A stretch of DNA of 64,000 nucleotides from an uncultured Lachnospiraceae bacterium (GTDB taxonomy: Bacteria; Bacillota; Clostridia; Lachnospirales; Lachnospiraceae): the NCBI GenBank assembly GCA_900550235.1, contig URRQ01000007.1:4364-68363 (forward strand), written 5' to 3'. Shown here piece after piece: positions 16,952-26,609 of this stretch. The position numbers and the translations under genes were made by a program. The notes beneath the pieces are model-generated. The model was not told the origin of the DNA. It searched no databases and saw only the letters and a list, made by a program, of their open reading frames with translations. The number at the start of each line of letters is the position of its first letter. Position 1 is the stretch's first letter.

Positions 16952-18358
16952 ATGAATCAGACAAATGAAAAGAAAATTGTGTGGTATACGTTTGCGTTCA
17001 TGGTATTCGGAGGGGTATGGTCATTTGGTAATTCGATCAACGGATTTTCCGAATACGGTGGATTAAAAGCAATTGTTGCATGGATCATTATCTTTGCAAT
17101 CTATTTCGTACCATACGCATTAATGGTAGGAGAGCTTGGATCAGCATTTAAGAATTCAAGCGGTGGAGTCAGCTCATGGATCCATGAGACGATTGGTCCT
17201 AGAATGGCTTACTATGCCGGATGGACATATTGGGTAGTACATCTTCCATATATCTCTCAGAAACCAACGAATGCGGTTGTAGCGACAAGCTGGATTATTT
17301 TCCAGGATGCAAGAGCGAGTCAGATGAATACATTTGTGCTACAGATGATCTGTCTTGCAATTTTCTTTGCGGCATTGTGGCTTGCTTCTAAGGGAATCAC
17401 AATGTTAAAGAGAATTTCAGCTTTGGCAGGAACAACAATGTTCATTATGTCAATCCTCTATATTATTTTGATGTTGGCGGCACCGGCAATTACAGATGCT
17501 CCGCTTCTTGACATTGACTGGTCACTTAAGACATTTATGCCTACTTTTGACATGAAATTCTTCACAAGCCTTTCAATTCTTGTGTTTGCGGTAGGTGGTT
17601 GTGAGAAATTCTCACCATATGTAAATCGAATGAAAGATCCTTCCAAAGATTTTTCAAAAGGTATGATCTCTCTTGCTGTTATGGTATGTGGTTGTGCTAT
17701 TCTTGGTACAATTTCTCTTGGAATGATGTTCGATTCTAACAACATTCCGGAAGACCTTATGACAAATGGTGCATACTATGCATTCCAGATGCTTGGTGAT
17801 TACTATGGTTTAGGAAATATTTTCGTAATCTTATATGCGATCACACAGTTGCTTGGTCAGATTTCGGTAATGATCATTTCCATCGATGCACCTCTTTGCA
17901 TGCTTCTTGGAAGTGCAGATGAAACATATATTCCAAAGGCAATGTTCAAACAGAACAAAAACGGAGCATATGTAAATGGTCATAAATTGATTGCAATTGT
18001 AAGTTCTATTTTGATCATCATTCCGGCATTTGGTATTGGAAGTGTAGATGTTCTTGTAAAATGGCTTGTAAAATTGAACTCAGTATGTATGCCATTACGT
18101 TACCTTTGGGTATTTGCGGCATATATCGCATTGAAGAAAGCAGGAGAAAAATTCAATCCGGAATACAAGTTTGTAAAGAATAAAACAGTGGGAATTCTTT
18201 TTGGAGCATGGTGCTTCATCTTCACAGCAATTGCTTGTGCAGGAGGTATTTATTCTGAAGATACATTCCAGTTTGTATTAAATCTTCTTACACCGTTTGT
18301 ATTGTTAGGACTTGGACTTATCATGCCGGCAATTGCAAAAAGAACAAACAACAAGTAA
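16952..18358 (+). CDS. APC-superfamily amino-acid permease
   Basis: The 468-residue product is a 12-helix transporter of the APC superfamily. The N-terminal FGGVWSFGNSINGFSEYGG is the unwound helix 1 region that binds substrate, and SSGGVSSWIHETIGPRMAY is the conserved helix 2-3 segment. It resembles the glutamate/GABA antiporter and YjeM-like branches, but the substrate cannot be decided. The start at 16952 follows AAAAAGGAG; the same frame is open further upstream (to 16856) but runs through the leader hairpin without a ribosome site. It appears monocistronic. Confidence 0.8.
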   Translation: MNQTNEKKIVWYTFAFMVFGGVWSFGNSINGFSEYGGLKAIVAWIIIFAIYFVPYALMVGELGSAFKNSSGGVSSWIHETIGPRMAYYAGWTYWVVHLPYISQKPTNAVVATSWIIFQDARASQMNTFVLQMICLAIFFAALWLASKGITMLKRISALAGTTMFIMSILYIILMLAAPAITDAPLLDIDWSLKTFMPTFDMKFFTSLSILVFAVGGCEKFSPYVNRMKDPSKDFSKGMISLAVMVCGCAILGTISLGMMFDSNNIPEDLMTNGAYYAFQMLGDYYGLGNIFVILYAITQLLGQISVMIISIDAPLCMLLGSADETYIPKAMFKQNKNGAYVNGHKLIAIVSSILIIIPAFGIGSVDVLVKWLVKLNSVCMPLRYLWVFAAYIALKKAGEKFNPEYKFVKNKTVGILFGAWCFIFTAIACAGGIYSEDTFQFVLNLLTPFVLLGLGLIMPAIAKRTNNK

Positions 18359-18374
18359 ATATAATGTTTCAATC

Positions 18375-18420
18375 AGACTGTCATATCAATGAGTGTTCAT
18401 TGATATGACAGTCTTTTTTT
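18375..18420 (+). terminator. Strong intrinsic terminator
   Basis: An 18-bp perfect stem (18375-18392 with 18397-18414, loop GTGT) is followed by seven T. Confidence 0.9.
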
Positions 18421-18476
18421 GTTTAAAGAAACGTGGTAAGATAGGGAGTAGAAAATACAGTAAAAGGGAAAATACA

Positions 18477-20315
18477 ATGTTTGATATTGAAGAAGAATTA
18501 AAAAAACTTCCGGCGAAACCGGGAGTCTATCTCATGCATGATGAGAAGGATGATATTATTTACGTAGGAAAAGCAATCAGTTTGAAAAATCGTGTACGGC
18601 AATATTTTCAAGCGAGTCGTAATAAAGGCGCCAAGATTGATCAGATGGTGACACATATCGCAAGATTCGAATATATTGTAACGGATTCGGAATTAGAGGC
18701 GTTGGTGTTGGAGTGTAATCTAATCAAAGAGCATCGTCCAAAATATAATACGATGTTGATGGACGATAAGACTTATCCATTTATTAAGGTAACCGTAGAC
18801 GAAGCATATCCAAGAATTCTTTTTGCAAGGCAGATGAAAAAGGATAAGGCGAAGTATTTTGGACCGTATACAAGTGCGGGAGCGGTAAAAGATACGATTG
18901 ATTTGATTCGAAAGCTATATCATATTAGAACGTGCAATCGTAATCTTCCGAAAGATGTAGGAAAAGAACGCCCTTGTTTGAATTATCATATCAAACAATG
19001 CTATGCGCCGTGTCAAGGGTATATTTCACAGGAAGAATATCGTAAAAACATTCAACAGGCAATCAGCTTTTTGAGTGGAAATTATGATACGATCTTAAAA
19101 TCCTTGGAAGAAAAGATGCAAGAGGCTTCTGATAATCTGGAGTTTGAAAAAGCGATTGAGTATCGAGAATTGCTAAATAGTGTAAAACAGATTGCTCAAA
19201 AACAAAAAATTACCAATAGCGACGGAGAAGATAAAGATATTTTGGCTGTTGCTACAGAAAATGAGGATGCAGTTGTACAGGTGTTTTTTATACGGGGAGG
19301 ACGGTTGATCGGAAGAGATCATTTTTACCTTCGCATCACCAAGGATGAAGAAGAAAGTGTGATCCTAGAAAGTTTTATCAAGCAATTCTATGCGGGGACA
19401 CCGTATATTCCGAGAGAGTTGATGCTTCAGGAGGAAATAGAAGGAATCGAAGTGTTGGAACAATGGCTTTCTAAAAAAAGGGGACACCGGGTTTACATTC
19501 GAATCCCGCAAAAGGGGCAGAAGGAAAAGCTTGTGGAATTAGCGAAGAAGAATGCGGAACTTGTACTTAGCAAAGATAAAGAGAGATTGAAAAGAGAAGA
19601 AGGAAGAACGATTGGAGCGGTAAAAGAGATTGAAAAGCTGCTTGGTTTACAGAACATTTCCAGAATGGAAGCCTTTGATATTTCTAATACAAATGGATTT
19701 GCGTCGGTTGGCTCTATGATCGTATATGAACATGGAAAACCGAAACGGAATGATTATCGCAAATTTAAAATCAAAGGAGTGCAGGGGGCAGATGATTATG
19801 CAAGCATGGAGGAAGTTTTAACAAGGCGATTTGAACACGGGTTGAAAGAAAAAGAAGAGGGAAAAGAGCTTGGAAGCTTTACCGTTTTTCCGGATCTGAT
19901 CATGATGGATGGAGGAAAAGGTCAGGTGAATGTGGCATTACAGGTACTGGATAAGCTACATCTACAGATTCCTGTATGTGGAATGGTGAAGGATGACAAT
20001 CACCGTACAAGAGGTCTTTACTATCAAAATGTGGAGATTCCAATCGATCGTAACTCAGAAGGATTTCGCCTTATTACAAGAATTCAAGATGAAGCGCATC
20101 GATTCGCCATTGAATTTCATAGGAAACTTAGAGGCCAGGGGCAGGTACATTCGATTCTGGATGATATTCCGGGAATTGGTCCTGCAAGACGTAAAGCGCT
20201 TATGAAACATTATATGAGTCTGGATGCGATTAAAAGTGCTACCGTCGAGGACTTGAAGGCTTTGCCGTCTATGAATGAAAAATCTGCAAAGGAAGTATAC
20301 AACTTTTTTCATTAA
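18477..20315 (+). CDS. uvrC: Excinuclease ABC subunit C
   Basis: The 612-residue product makes both incisions in nucleotide-excision repair together with UvrB. It begins with the GIY-YIG nuclease domain (PGVYLMHDEKDDIIYVGKA and LKNRVRQYF), which makes the 3' cut. Next come the Cys-rich linker (RPCLNYHIKQCYAPC), the UVR motif (LEKAIEYRELL region near residue 210), and the RNase H-like 5' nuclease domain (EAFDISNTNG, DLIMMDGGKGQ). Two C-terminal helix-hairpin-helix motifs (DIPGIGPARRKALMKHY) close the protein. The start at 18477 follows AAAAGGG and matches the family N-terminus; longer readings run through the terminator. Confidence 0.95.
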   Translation: MFDIEEELKKLPAKPGVYLMHDEKDDIIYVGKAISLKNRVRQYFQASRNKGAKIDQMVTHIARFEYIVTDSELEALVLECNLIKEHRPKYNTMLMDDKTYPFIKVTVDEAYPRILFARQMKKDKAKYFGPYTSAGAVKDTIDLIRKLYHIRTCNRNLPKDVGKERPCLNYHIKQCYAPCQGYISQEEYRKNIQQAISFLSGNYDTILKSLEEKMQEASDNLEFEKAIEYRELLNSVKQIAQKQKITNSDGEDKDILAVATENEDAVVQVFFIRGGRLIGRDHFYLRITKDEEESVILESFIKQFYAGTPYIPRELMLQEEIEGIEVLEQWLSKKRGHRVYIRIPQKGQKEKLVELAKKNAELVLSKDKERLKREEGRTIGAVKEIEKLLGLQNISRMEAFDISNTNGFASVGSMIVYEHGKPKRNDYRKFKIKGVQGADDYASMEEVLTRRFEHGLKEKEEGKELGSFTVFPDLIMMDGGKGQVNVALQVLDKLHLQIPVCGMVKDDNHRTRGLYYQNVEIPIDRNSEGFRLITRIQDEAHRFAIEFHRKLRGQGQVHSILDDIPGIGPARRKALMKHYMSLDAIKSATVEDLKALPSMNEKSAKEVYNFFH

Positions 20316-20324
20316 TGGTATAAT
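20315..20324 (+). promoter_or_regulatory. Extended -10 promoter for hprK-glcK
   Basis: TGGTATAAT (about 20316-20324), an extended -10 box, lies just after the uvrC stop. The -35 match (TATACA, 20296-20301) is weak. Confidence 0.45.
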
Positions 20325-20360
20325 AGGCATAGATATAGAGTAGATAGAAGGAGACGGATT

Positions 20361-21296
20361 ATGAGAGGTACAGATAGTGTAGCGTTAAAAGATTTGGTAG
20401 AAAAAATGCAGCTTAAGAATCTTACACCGGATATCGATATGGAAGATCGAAGAATTACGGTACCGGATGTGAATCGCCCGGCTTTACAGCTGACAGGCTT
20501 TTTTGACCATTTTGATTCAGAGCGTGTGCAGGTGATCGGATATGTGGAATATACATATTTACAAACTTTATCAGAGAATAGAAAAAAAGAACTATACGAG
20601 AAACTGATGTCTTATGGAATTCCATGCCTGATTTTTAGTACAGGTTTGATACCAGATGAACAATTGTTACAAACTGCAAATGAGAAAGGAATTCCTGTAT
20701 TTTCCACTCCGAGAAAAACATCTTCTTTTATGGCGGAAATGATTCGTTGGTTGAATGTTGAATTGGCGCCACAGATTTCCATACATGGAGTTCTTATAGA
20801 CGTGTATGGTGTAGGTGTTTTGATCATGGGAGAAAGTGGTATTGGAAAGAGCGAGGCTGCTCTTGAACTGATTAAAAGAGGGCACAGACTTGTGACGGAC
20901 GATGTAGTGGAAATCAGTAAAGTAAGTGATGATACCTTGGTAGGAACAGCTCCGGATATTACACGGCACCTGATAGAACTTCGTGGTATCGGAATCATTG
21001 ATGTGAAGATGCTGTTTGGAGTGCAAAGTGTGAGACAAACACAGACGATCGATCTTGTCATTACGTTGGAAGACTGGAATAAAGACAAAGAATATGACCG
21101 TCTTGGATTAGAAGAGGAATATACGGAATTTTTAGGGAATAAGGTTGTATGTCATTCTATTCCGATTCGTCCGGGAAGAAACCTTGCAATTATTGTTGAG
21201 TCAGCAGCAGCAAATTTCAGACAAAAGAAAATGGGATATAATGCTGCGCAGGAATTATATAGACGTGTACAAGAGAATTTGACAAATAAGAGATAG
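20361..21296 (+). CDS. hprK: HPr kinase/phosphorylase
   Basis: The 311-residue product phosphorylates HPr on the regulatory serine and reverses this by phosphorolysis, setting carbon catabolite repression in Firmicutes. The N-terminal domain (about 1-130) is followed by the catalytic domain with the P-loop GESGIGKSE near residue 155 and LVTDDVVEI. The family signature LIELRGIGIIDV comes next, then the C-terminal basic helix. GAAGGAGAC precedes the ATG. It lies 12 bases before glcK, so carbon sensing and glucose phosphorylation are co-expressed. Confidence 0.95.
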   Translation: MRGTDSVALKDLVEKMQLKNLTPDIDMEDRRITVPDVNRPALQLTGFFDHFDSERVQVIGYVEYTYLQTLSENRKKELYEKLMSYGIPCLIFSTGLIPDEQLLQTANEKGIPVFSTPRKTSSFMAEMIRWLNVELAPQISIHGVLIDVYGVGVLIMGESGIGKSEAALELIKRGHRLVTDDVVEISKVSDDTLVGTAPDITRHLIELRGIGIIDVKMLFGVQSVRQTQTIDLVITLEDWNKDKEYDRLGLEEEYTEFLGNKVVCHSIPIRPGRNLAIIVESAAANFRQKKMGYNAAQELYRRVQENLTNKR

Positions 21297-21308
21297 GAGA
21301 AGAGAAAA

Positions 21309-22250
21309 ATGAGATATTGTTTTGGTGTGGATATCGGAGGAACAACAGTAAAACTTGGCTTGTTCAAATTTGATGGAGAAGTAGTAGAAAAGTGGGAGAT
21401 TAAGACTCGAACAGAGAATCATGGAGTGAATATTTTACCGGATGTTGCAACTACAATAAAAGAGCATATGAGACAACGTGAACTTATAAAAGAAAATGTT
21501 CTTGGGGTTGGTGTTGGAATCCCTGCTCCGGTTATGGAGTCCGGAATTGTAAAGGCAACAGCAAATCTAGGTTGGGGATATAAAGAGGTAAAACATGAAT
21601 TAGAAGAGTTACTTGAAATCGAAGTAAAAGTTGGAAATGATGCGAATGTAGCTGCCCTTGGTGAGATGTGGAAGGGTGGTGGACAAGGTCACAGAAATAT
21701 GATTATGGTTACATTGGGAACCGGTGTAGGCGGAGGCGTAATTACCAATGGTCGTATCATGGTAGGTGGTCATGGCGCAGGAGGAGAAATCGGACATATC
21801 TGTGTAAATTATGATGAAACAGAATTATGTGGTTGTGGAAAGACTGGATGTTTGGAACAGTATGCATCTGCAACAGGAATTGCTCGACTTGCAAGGAAAA
21901 GATTGAAGAAGAATGAAGATGCCTCTATTCTTCGTGATGCTGCAGAAGAGGAAATTAGTGCGAAAACAGTATTTGATGCAGTAAAAGCAGGAGATAAGGT
22001 TGCAATGGAAGTTGCGGAAGAATTTGGAAAATATTTGGGCTATGCACTTTCTAATCTAGCTGTTATTGTGGATCCTGAAGTTATCGTAATCGGAGGCGGA
22101 GTGTCAAGAGCAGGAGAAATCTTGTTGGAATATGTTACAAAATACTTTATGGAGCGTGTATTTTTTGCAAATAAAGAATGTAAATTCGCTCTTGCGACAT
22201 TAGGAAATGATGCTGGCATATTTGGTGCAGCAAAACTCGTTTTGAAATAG
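21309..22250 (+). CDS. glcK: ROK-family glucokinase
   Basis: The 313-residue cytoplasmic kinase makes glucose 6-phosphate from glucose with ATP. The N-terminal phosphate loop GVDIGGTTVKLG, the catalytic Asp in VGNDANVAALGE, LGTGVGGGVI and the ROK zinc motif CGCGKTGCLEQYAS (three Cys and an upstream His in GEIGH) are all present. ROK members also include other sugar kinases; the hprK partnership and overall similarity to Firmicute GlcK favour glucose. A terminator follows within 25 bases. Confidence 0.92.
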   Translation: MRYCFGVDIGGTTVKLGLFKFDGEVVEKWEIKTRTENHGVNILPDVATTIKEHMRQRELIKENVLGVGVGIPAPVMESGIVKATANLGWGYKEVKHELEELLEIEVKVGNDANVAALGEMWKGGGQGHRNMIMVTLGTGVGGGVITNGRIMVGGHGAGGEIGHICVNYDETELCGCGKTGCLEQYASATGIARLARKRLKKNEDASILRDAAEEEISAKTVFDAVKAGDKVAMEVAEEFGKYLGYALSNLAVIVDPEVIVIGGGVSRAGEILLEYVTKYFMERVFFANKECKFALATLGNDAGIFGAAKLVLK

Positions 22251-22270
22251 TGAAAAATAGAACATAACGT

Positions 22271-22300
22271 AAAAGGCTGATGATTTCTCATCAGCCTTTT
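22271..22300. terminator. Bidirectional intrinsic terminator
   Basis: A 13-bp stem (AAAAGGCTGATGA at 22271-22283 with TCATCAGCCTTTT at 22288-22300) lies between convergent glcK and the penicillin-binding protein gene. Confidence 0.85.
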
Positions 22301-22316
22301 GTATGTGGATATTTTT

Positions 22317-25028
22317 TTATTGAACGATATAAGTTGGATTTTGTCCATTGTTGTTTCCACCATTGCCACCGGTATTGCCACCGGTATTGCCACCACCAGT
22401 ATTACCGTCGCCAGTATTGCCACCACCAGTATTGCCGTCGCCGTTATTGCCACCATCGGTATTACCGTTGCCGGTGTCTCCACCGCCGGTATTCCCACCA
22501 GCATTGCCGTTATTGTCGCCACCGGTATTTCCGCTATTGTCACCGCCGCTATTAGAGTTGCCGTTATCCGTGTTTCCGGTTGAAGAATCGGTGCCATCGG
22601 TAGTTGTATCGTCGTTATCTTCCTCGTCATCCTCATCGTCGTCATCTTCCTTTTCAAAAGGATCGGTACCGCCAACAGAACCTTCATATCCGGCATGGCT
22701 TGTGCAAAGTTTATCTCCGCCATTGTCGGTTGCCATATATTCCATATGATATGGGCAAGTGCTGGATGCTACTTTTCCGGAGATAGAACAACACTTCATT
22801 TTTTTAACAGTATCCGGCATTTCAAAATCCTTATATGGAAGATCCTCATGAATTCTTGACATAACTGCTTTCCAAAGGATTTGATTATAATTTCCGTAAG
22901 GGAGATCTTTGTTGTCATCATATCCTACCCATACTGTACAAGTGTAATATGGTGTGAATCCACAGAACCAAATATCCCATCGGTCTGTTGTTGTTCCGGT
23001 TTTTCCTGCAGCTGCCATGTTGCGAAGTCTTGCTTGATATCCGGTACCTTTTGTAATAACATCTTCCATTGCGCTTGTAAGAAGATAGGCAGTTGATTCT
23101 CGAAGAACTGTTTTAGATTCTCCGGCGTTATCGATTAAAATATTGCCATCATGATCTTCGATTTTTGTATAATAAACAGGTCTGTTATATACACCGCCGT
23201 TTGCGATAGTAGCATATGCGCCGGCCATTTCAATGTTGAGAGCCCCATCGGTAAGACCTCCAAGAGCGGTGGAAAGATTTTGGTCATTTTTCTTATCGTT
23301 TCGTTTCTTTCCTTCTTCCACAGTTACAATAGAATCAATTCCCAGTTTTTGAATGTATTCCATGCAAAGTTCTGGAGTTACATTTTGCCAGGTCTTTAAT
23401 GCGCTGATATTGACTGAATCTTCAATAGCAGTACGCATCGTTACATTTCCTTTGAAACCGCGGTAGGCATTTTTGAATGTTTTCTTTCCTACAGTCATCG
23501 GTTCATCCTTTGTAACTGTTCCGAGAGATTGCCCACCGGCATCAAGAGCGGCGGCATAAACACCTACAATCTTAAATGCAGATCCAGGTTGTTGTTTCGA
23601 ACCAGTTGCACGGTTTAAACTACGACTTGATTTTTTTGTACCACGTCCTCCGGAAATGGCTTTGACATGTCCGTTTTTTTGATCCATAACAACAATAGAA
23701 GCTTGAGGCTGCGGAGTGAATTCTTTGCTTTCATCATAGCGAAGGTCTCCTTCTTTTGCCACAGAAGCCTTGAATTCATCAATACGCTTTTGAGCCGCTT
23801 TTTCTGTTTTGAAAAGGCGTCCTTGTTTGTCCCCATATTTTTTTTCGCCGAATTTTTTCAAATCCCAGGAACTGAAATTTTCTTGTGTTCCATCTGCTCT
23901 AGTGACAGTAAGCGCATAGCTGACACCTACTTCTACACGGGAAGGATAGTTATCGTTATCGTTGATTTCCTCATCCACGATTTTTTGAATTTCCGCATCC
24001 TGCGTTGCGTAAATTTTTAAACCACCACTATAGAGAGCGTTATGTGCTTGTGTCTCTGTATAGTTTAAAGGTTCTTTTTGTAAATCCTCGATTACCTGAT
24101 CGGCAAGAGCATCAATAAAATACGTAGTAGGTTTGGAATCCTGCTCTTTGTTGACTGCCTGGATACGGGCATATACGTCATCAGCCATTGCCTGATCATA
24201 TTCTTCTTTCTTGATAAATCCCTGATCCAACATATTGCCGAGAACCTTTGCACGGCGTTCTTTGTTCTGTTCAGGGTTTGTGATTGGGTTGTATTTTCCC
24301 GGGCTTTGTGTGATTCCGGCGATTGTTGCACACTCAGATAATGTAAGCTGTGAAACATCTTTGCCAAAATATCTCATAGAAGCGGCTTGCACTCCAAGAG
24401 TACTTTGTCCGAGATTGATGGTGTTCATGTAATTCTCAAGAATCTGTTCTTTTGTCATTTGTTTCTCGATTTCAAGAGCGAGATACTGTTCCTGGAACTT
24501 TCGTTCAAATTTTTCCAAGAGTCCTTCTTCGTTTACGAAGTTAGGGAAAACAGTATTCTTGACGAGCTGCTGTGTAATTGTGCTTGCACCTTCCGTACGT
24601 TTGCCGAGTGAAGTGATCATTACCACGCCGGCACGGGCGATACCTTTGATATCAATACCGTTATGACTGTAGAAACGTTCATCTTCGATCGCTACAAATG
24701 CATCCCGCAGATATTGTGGTATTTCTTCGTTGGTTTTATAAATTCGGTTGGAACCGGATTGCACAAAGCGATCAAGCTCTTTACCGTTTTGGTCTACAAC
24801 GAAAGTAGTATATTCTGTTGGTTTTACATTTTCCGGAGTAATGTTTGGTGCGTTGTCGATGATACTTTTGATAAGATAACCGACGCCTCCTACTGCAGCA
24901 ATTGTGATGAGTAATATACAGATTACAAATGATTTGAAAAGTCGGGAGCCGATTTTCTTCTTTTGCTTTGCTTTTTTAGAAGCGAGTTCCCGCTGCTTTT
25001 TCAAAGCACTCTTTTTTCCATAATTCAT
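22317..25028 (-). CDS. Class A penicillin-binding protein (PBP1A type) with Gly/Asn tail
   Basis: The 903-residue bifunctional peptidoglycan synthase has a basic cytoplasmic leader, one membrane helix (about residues 29-50) and a family 51 glycosyltransferase domain (EDERFYSHNGID, EGASTITQQLVKN, KEQILENYMN). The transpeptidase domain carries the three active-site motifs: SAFK within PGSAFKIVG, SVN within EDSVN, and KTGTT. An acidic stretch (EDDDDEDDEED) then leads into about 95 residues of GNTGGG/GDGNTGG repeats. It polymerises and crosslinks glycan strands outside the membrane. A strong AAAGGAGGC precedes the start. The Gly/Asn tail is probably an extended wall-spanning segment. Confidence 0.93.
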   Translation of the reverse strand: MNYGKKSALKKQRELASKKAKQKKKIGSRLFKSFVICILLITIAAVGGVGYLIKSIIDNAPNITPENVKPTEYTTFVVDQNGKELDRFVQSGSNRIYKTNEEIPQYLRDAFVAIEDERFYSHNGIDIKGIARAGVVMITSLGKRTEGASTITQQLVKNTVFPNFVNEEGLLEKFERKFQEQYLALEIEKQMTKEQILENYMNTINLGQSTLGVQAASMRYFGKDVSQLTLSECATIAGITQSPGKYNPITNPEQNKERRAKVLGNMLDQGFIKKEEYDQAMADDVYARIQAVNKEQDSKPTTYFIDALADQVIEDLQKEPLNYTETQAHNALYSGGLKIYATQDAEIQKIVDEEINDNDNYPSRVEVGVSYALTVTRADGTQENFSSWDLKKFGEKKYGDKQGRLFKTEKAAQKRIDEFKASVAKEGDLRYDESKEFTPQPQASIVVMDQKNGHVKAISGGRGTKKSSRSLNRATGSKQQPGSAFKIVGVYAAALDAGGQSLGTVTKDEPMTVGKKTFKNAYRGFKGNVTMRTAIEDSVNISALKTWQNVTPELCMEYIQKLGIDSIVTVEEGKKRNDKKNDQNLSTALGGLTDGALNIEMAGAYATIANGGVYNRPVYYTKIEDHDGNILIDNAGESKTVLRESTAYLLTSAMEDVITKGTGYQARLRNMAAAGKTGTTTDRWDIWFCGFTPYYTCTVWVGYDDNKDLPYGNYNQILWKAVMSRIHEDLPYKDFEMPDTVKKMKCCSISGKVASSTCPYHMEYMATDNGGDKLCTSHAGYEGSVGGTDPFEKEDDDDEDDEEDNDDTTTDGTDSSTGNTDNGNSNSGGDNSGNTGGDNNGNAGGNTGGGDTGNGNTDGGNNGDGNTGGGNTGDGNTGGGNTGGNTGGNGGNNNGQNPTYIVQ
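22348..22563 (-). repeat. Coding tandem repeat for the GNTGG(G/D) tail
   Basis: Short, imperfect in-frame repeats (units of 9-18 bases, such as GGCAATACCGGTGG read on the minus strand) encode the Gly/Asn/Thr tail of the penicillin-binding protein. Their number probably varies between strains by slippage. The opposite strand shows long but meaningless open frames here. Confidence 0.8.
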
Positions 25029-25129
25029 GACATTGCCTCCTTTATACCATGCTATTATAGCAAATAACTAATTTTAAATAAAGCGAAAAATGAAAAGTTC
25101 ATAAATCGTAGGAAAAAATTAAGAAAATC

Positions 25130-25158
25130 TTGTGAACTTCTCAAAATTCTTTTATAGT
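25130..25158 (+). promoter_or_regulatory. Sigma-A promoter for the YigZ-family gene
   Basis: TTGTGA (25130-25135), 17 bp and TATAGT (25153-25158). Confidence 0.6.
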
Positions 25159-25243
25159 ATGTATATCAGATGTAAAAACAGGTATGTAATCAAGATATTT
25201 AAAAGAATCTTGAGACCATATATAAAGAGGAAAAGGTGAAATT

Positions 25244-25900
25244 ATGTTAACAGAATATCGTACAGTATATATAGGAAACGATGCAGAGATAGTTGAGAAA
25301 AAATCTCGTTTTATTGCAACGGTACAACCGGTTCATTCCGAAGAGGAAGCGCTTGCGTTTATTGAAAAATTAAAGAAACAATATTGGAATGCAACTCATA
25401 ATTGTTTTGCGTATGTTATTGGCGAACGCTTTCAAACACAAAGATGCAGCGATGACGGAGAACCGCAAGGGACTGCCGGAAAACCGATGCTGGATGTGCT
25501 TTTGGGAGAAGAAATCCATGATGTTGTTGTGGTGGTAACCCGATATTTTGGAGGAACTCTTTTGGGAACAGGTGGTTTGGTAAGAGCATATTCCAAAGCG
25601 GTTCAGGAAGGACTTGCTGCCAGTAAGATTATTACCAAAATGTATGGATGTAAACTGGGAATCGATACAGATTATACGGGGTTAGGGAAAATACAGTATA
25701 TTCTTGGGCAAAGAGGAGTAACGATTCTGAATTCTGAATATACAGATAAGGTGAAGCTGGAAGTGTTACTTCCGATTGATGAGGTAGAGAAGGTGACGGC
25801 TGAAATTATAGAAGGAACAAATGGACAAGCGGGCATTGAAAAAGAGGGAGATTACTGGTTTGCCAAAATCGATGGAGCGATGCATATATTTGAAGAGTAG
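25244..25900 (+). CDS. YigZ/IMPACT family protein
   Basis: The 218-residue product matches the IMPACT/YigZ family. The N-terminal UPF0029 domain shows KKSRFIATV, NATHNCFAYVIG, QRCSDDGEPQGTAGKPML and VVVVTRYFGGTLLGTGGLVRAYS; a smaller ferredoxin-like C-terminal domain follows. Eukaryotic IMPACT regulates Gcn2, while the bacterial role is not settled (the fold resembles domain IV of EF-G, suggesting a ribosome or RNA link). It appears monocistronic with its own promoter and a shared terminator. Confidence 0.9.
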   Translation: MLTEYRTVYIGNDAEIVEKKSRFIATVQPVHSEEEALAFIEKLKKQYWNATHNCFAYVIGERFQTQRCSDDGEPQGTAGKPMLDVLLGEEIHDVVVVVTRYFGGTLLGTGGLVRAYSKAVQEGLAASKIITKMYGCKLGIDTDYTGLGKIQYILGQRGVTILNSEYTDKVKLEVLLPIDEVEKVTAEIIEGTNGQAGIEKEGDYWFAKIDGAMHIFEE

Positions 25901-25916
25901 TTATAACAATATGAGA

Positions 25917-25942
25917 AAGAGGACAGATTATTCTGTCCTCTT
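25917..25942. terminator. Bidirectional intrinsic terminator
   Basis: A 10-bp stem (AAGAGGACAG/CTGTCCTCTT, loop ATTATT) lies between the convergent YigZ-family gene and hpf. Confidence 0.8.
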
Positions 25943-25952
25943 ATTATGTACA

Positions 25953-26489
25953 TTATTGAAATTCCGGTTCGATCAATCCAAAAGAACCATCTTTACGTTT
26001 ATAAACTACGTTGACTTCTTCTGTCTCTGCGTTACTGAATACAAAGAAGTTATGTCCCAATAAATCCATTTGCATACAAGCATCTTCCGGGAACATTGGT
26101 TTGATTCCGAAACGTTTGGTACGTACGATGCGAATTTCATCACTGCCAGCAACTTCGTCTTCAGATTCTACGAATGTCTGATTGAAGTTACCGCCTGCCT
26201 GATGTTTGGCAACAAGTTTATTCTTGTACTTGCGAAGTTGTCTTTCGATGACTTCTTCCACCAAATCAATCGATACGTACATGTCAGTACTTTCTTGTTC
26301 AGAACGGATAATGTCGCCTTTTACCGGGATTGTAACCTCGATTTTCTGACGCTCTTTTTCTACGCTTAAGGTTACAATGATTTCTGTGTCAGGAGTGAAA
26401 TACCTTTCTAACTTTCCGAGCTTACGCTCAATATTGTCTTTAAGACCTGCTGTTATTTCGATGTTTTTTCCACTAATAATAAAATTCAT
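25953..26489 (-). CDS. hpf: Long ribosome hibernation promoting factor
   Basis: The 178-residue product is the long form of HPF (YfiA/RaiA fold). The N-terminal domain (about 1-100) begins MNFIISGKNIEITAGLKDNIE and binds the 30S decoding centre. A linker leads to the C-terminal dimerisation domain (IVRTKRFGIKPMFPEDACMQMDLLGHNF onwards, partly quoted) that joins two 70S ribosomes into inactive 100S dimers. AAGGAGTTG precedes the ATG. A clear promoter lies upstream, and the leader carries the small inverted repeat GTACAAA...TTTGTAC (26515-26535). Confidence 0.95.
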   Translation of the reverse strand: MNFIISGKNIEITAGLKDNIERKLGKLERYFTPDTEIIVTLSVEKERQKIEVTIPVKGDIIRSEQESTDMYVSIDLVEEVIERQLRKYKNKLVAKHQAGGNFNQTFVESEDEVAGSDEIRIVRTKRFGIKPMFPEDACMQMDLLGHNFFVFSNAETEEVNVVYKRKDGSFGLIEPEFQ

Positions 26490-26544
26490 GATGTCAACTC
26501 CTTTTCAACATATTGTACAAAAAGAGAATTTGTACTATGCCTAT

Positions 26545-26573
26545 ATTATACATAAAAAACAGGACAAATGCAA
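26545..26573 (-). promoter_or_regulatory. Sigma-A promoter for hpf
   Basis: On the minus strand TTGCAT (26568-26573), 17 bp and TATAAT (26545-26550). Confidence 0.7.
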
Positions 26574-26609
26574 TGAAAAGAATGACAAAATTATAAAATA
26601 AAAATAAAA

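Noticed and set aside
18393..18476. Longer N-terminus of UvrC from 18393
   Set aside because: It would be translated from within the upstream terminator stem; the family start is at 18477.
22299..22749. Several long open frames opposite the penicillin-binding protein tail, rich in Pro/Leu or Ala/Ile/Thr
   Set aside because: They are produced by the repeated GNTGG codons on the other strand, have no ribosome sites and show extreme low-complexity composition.
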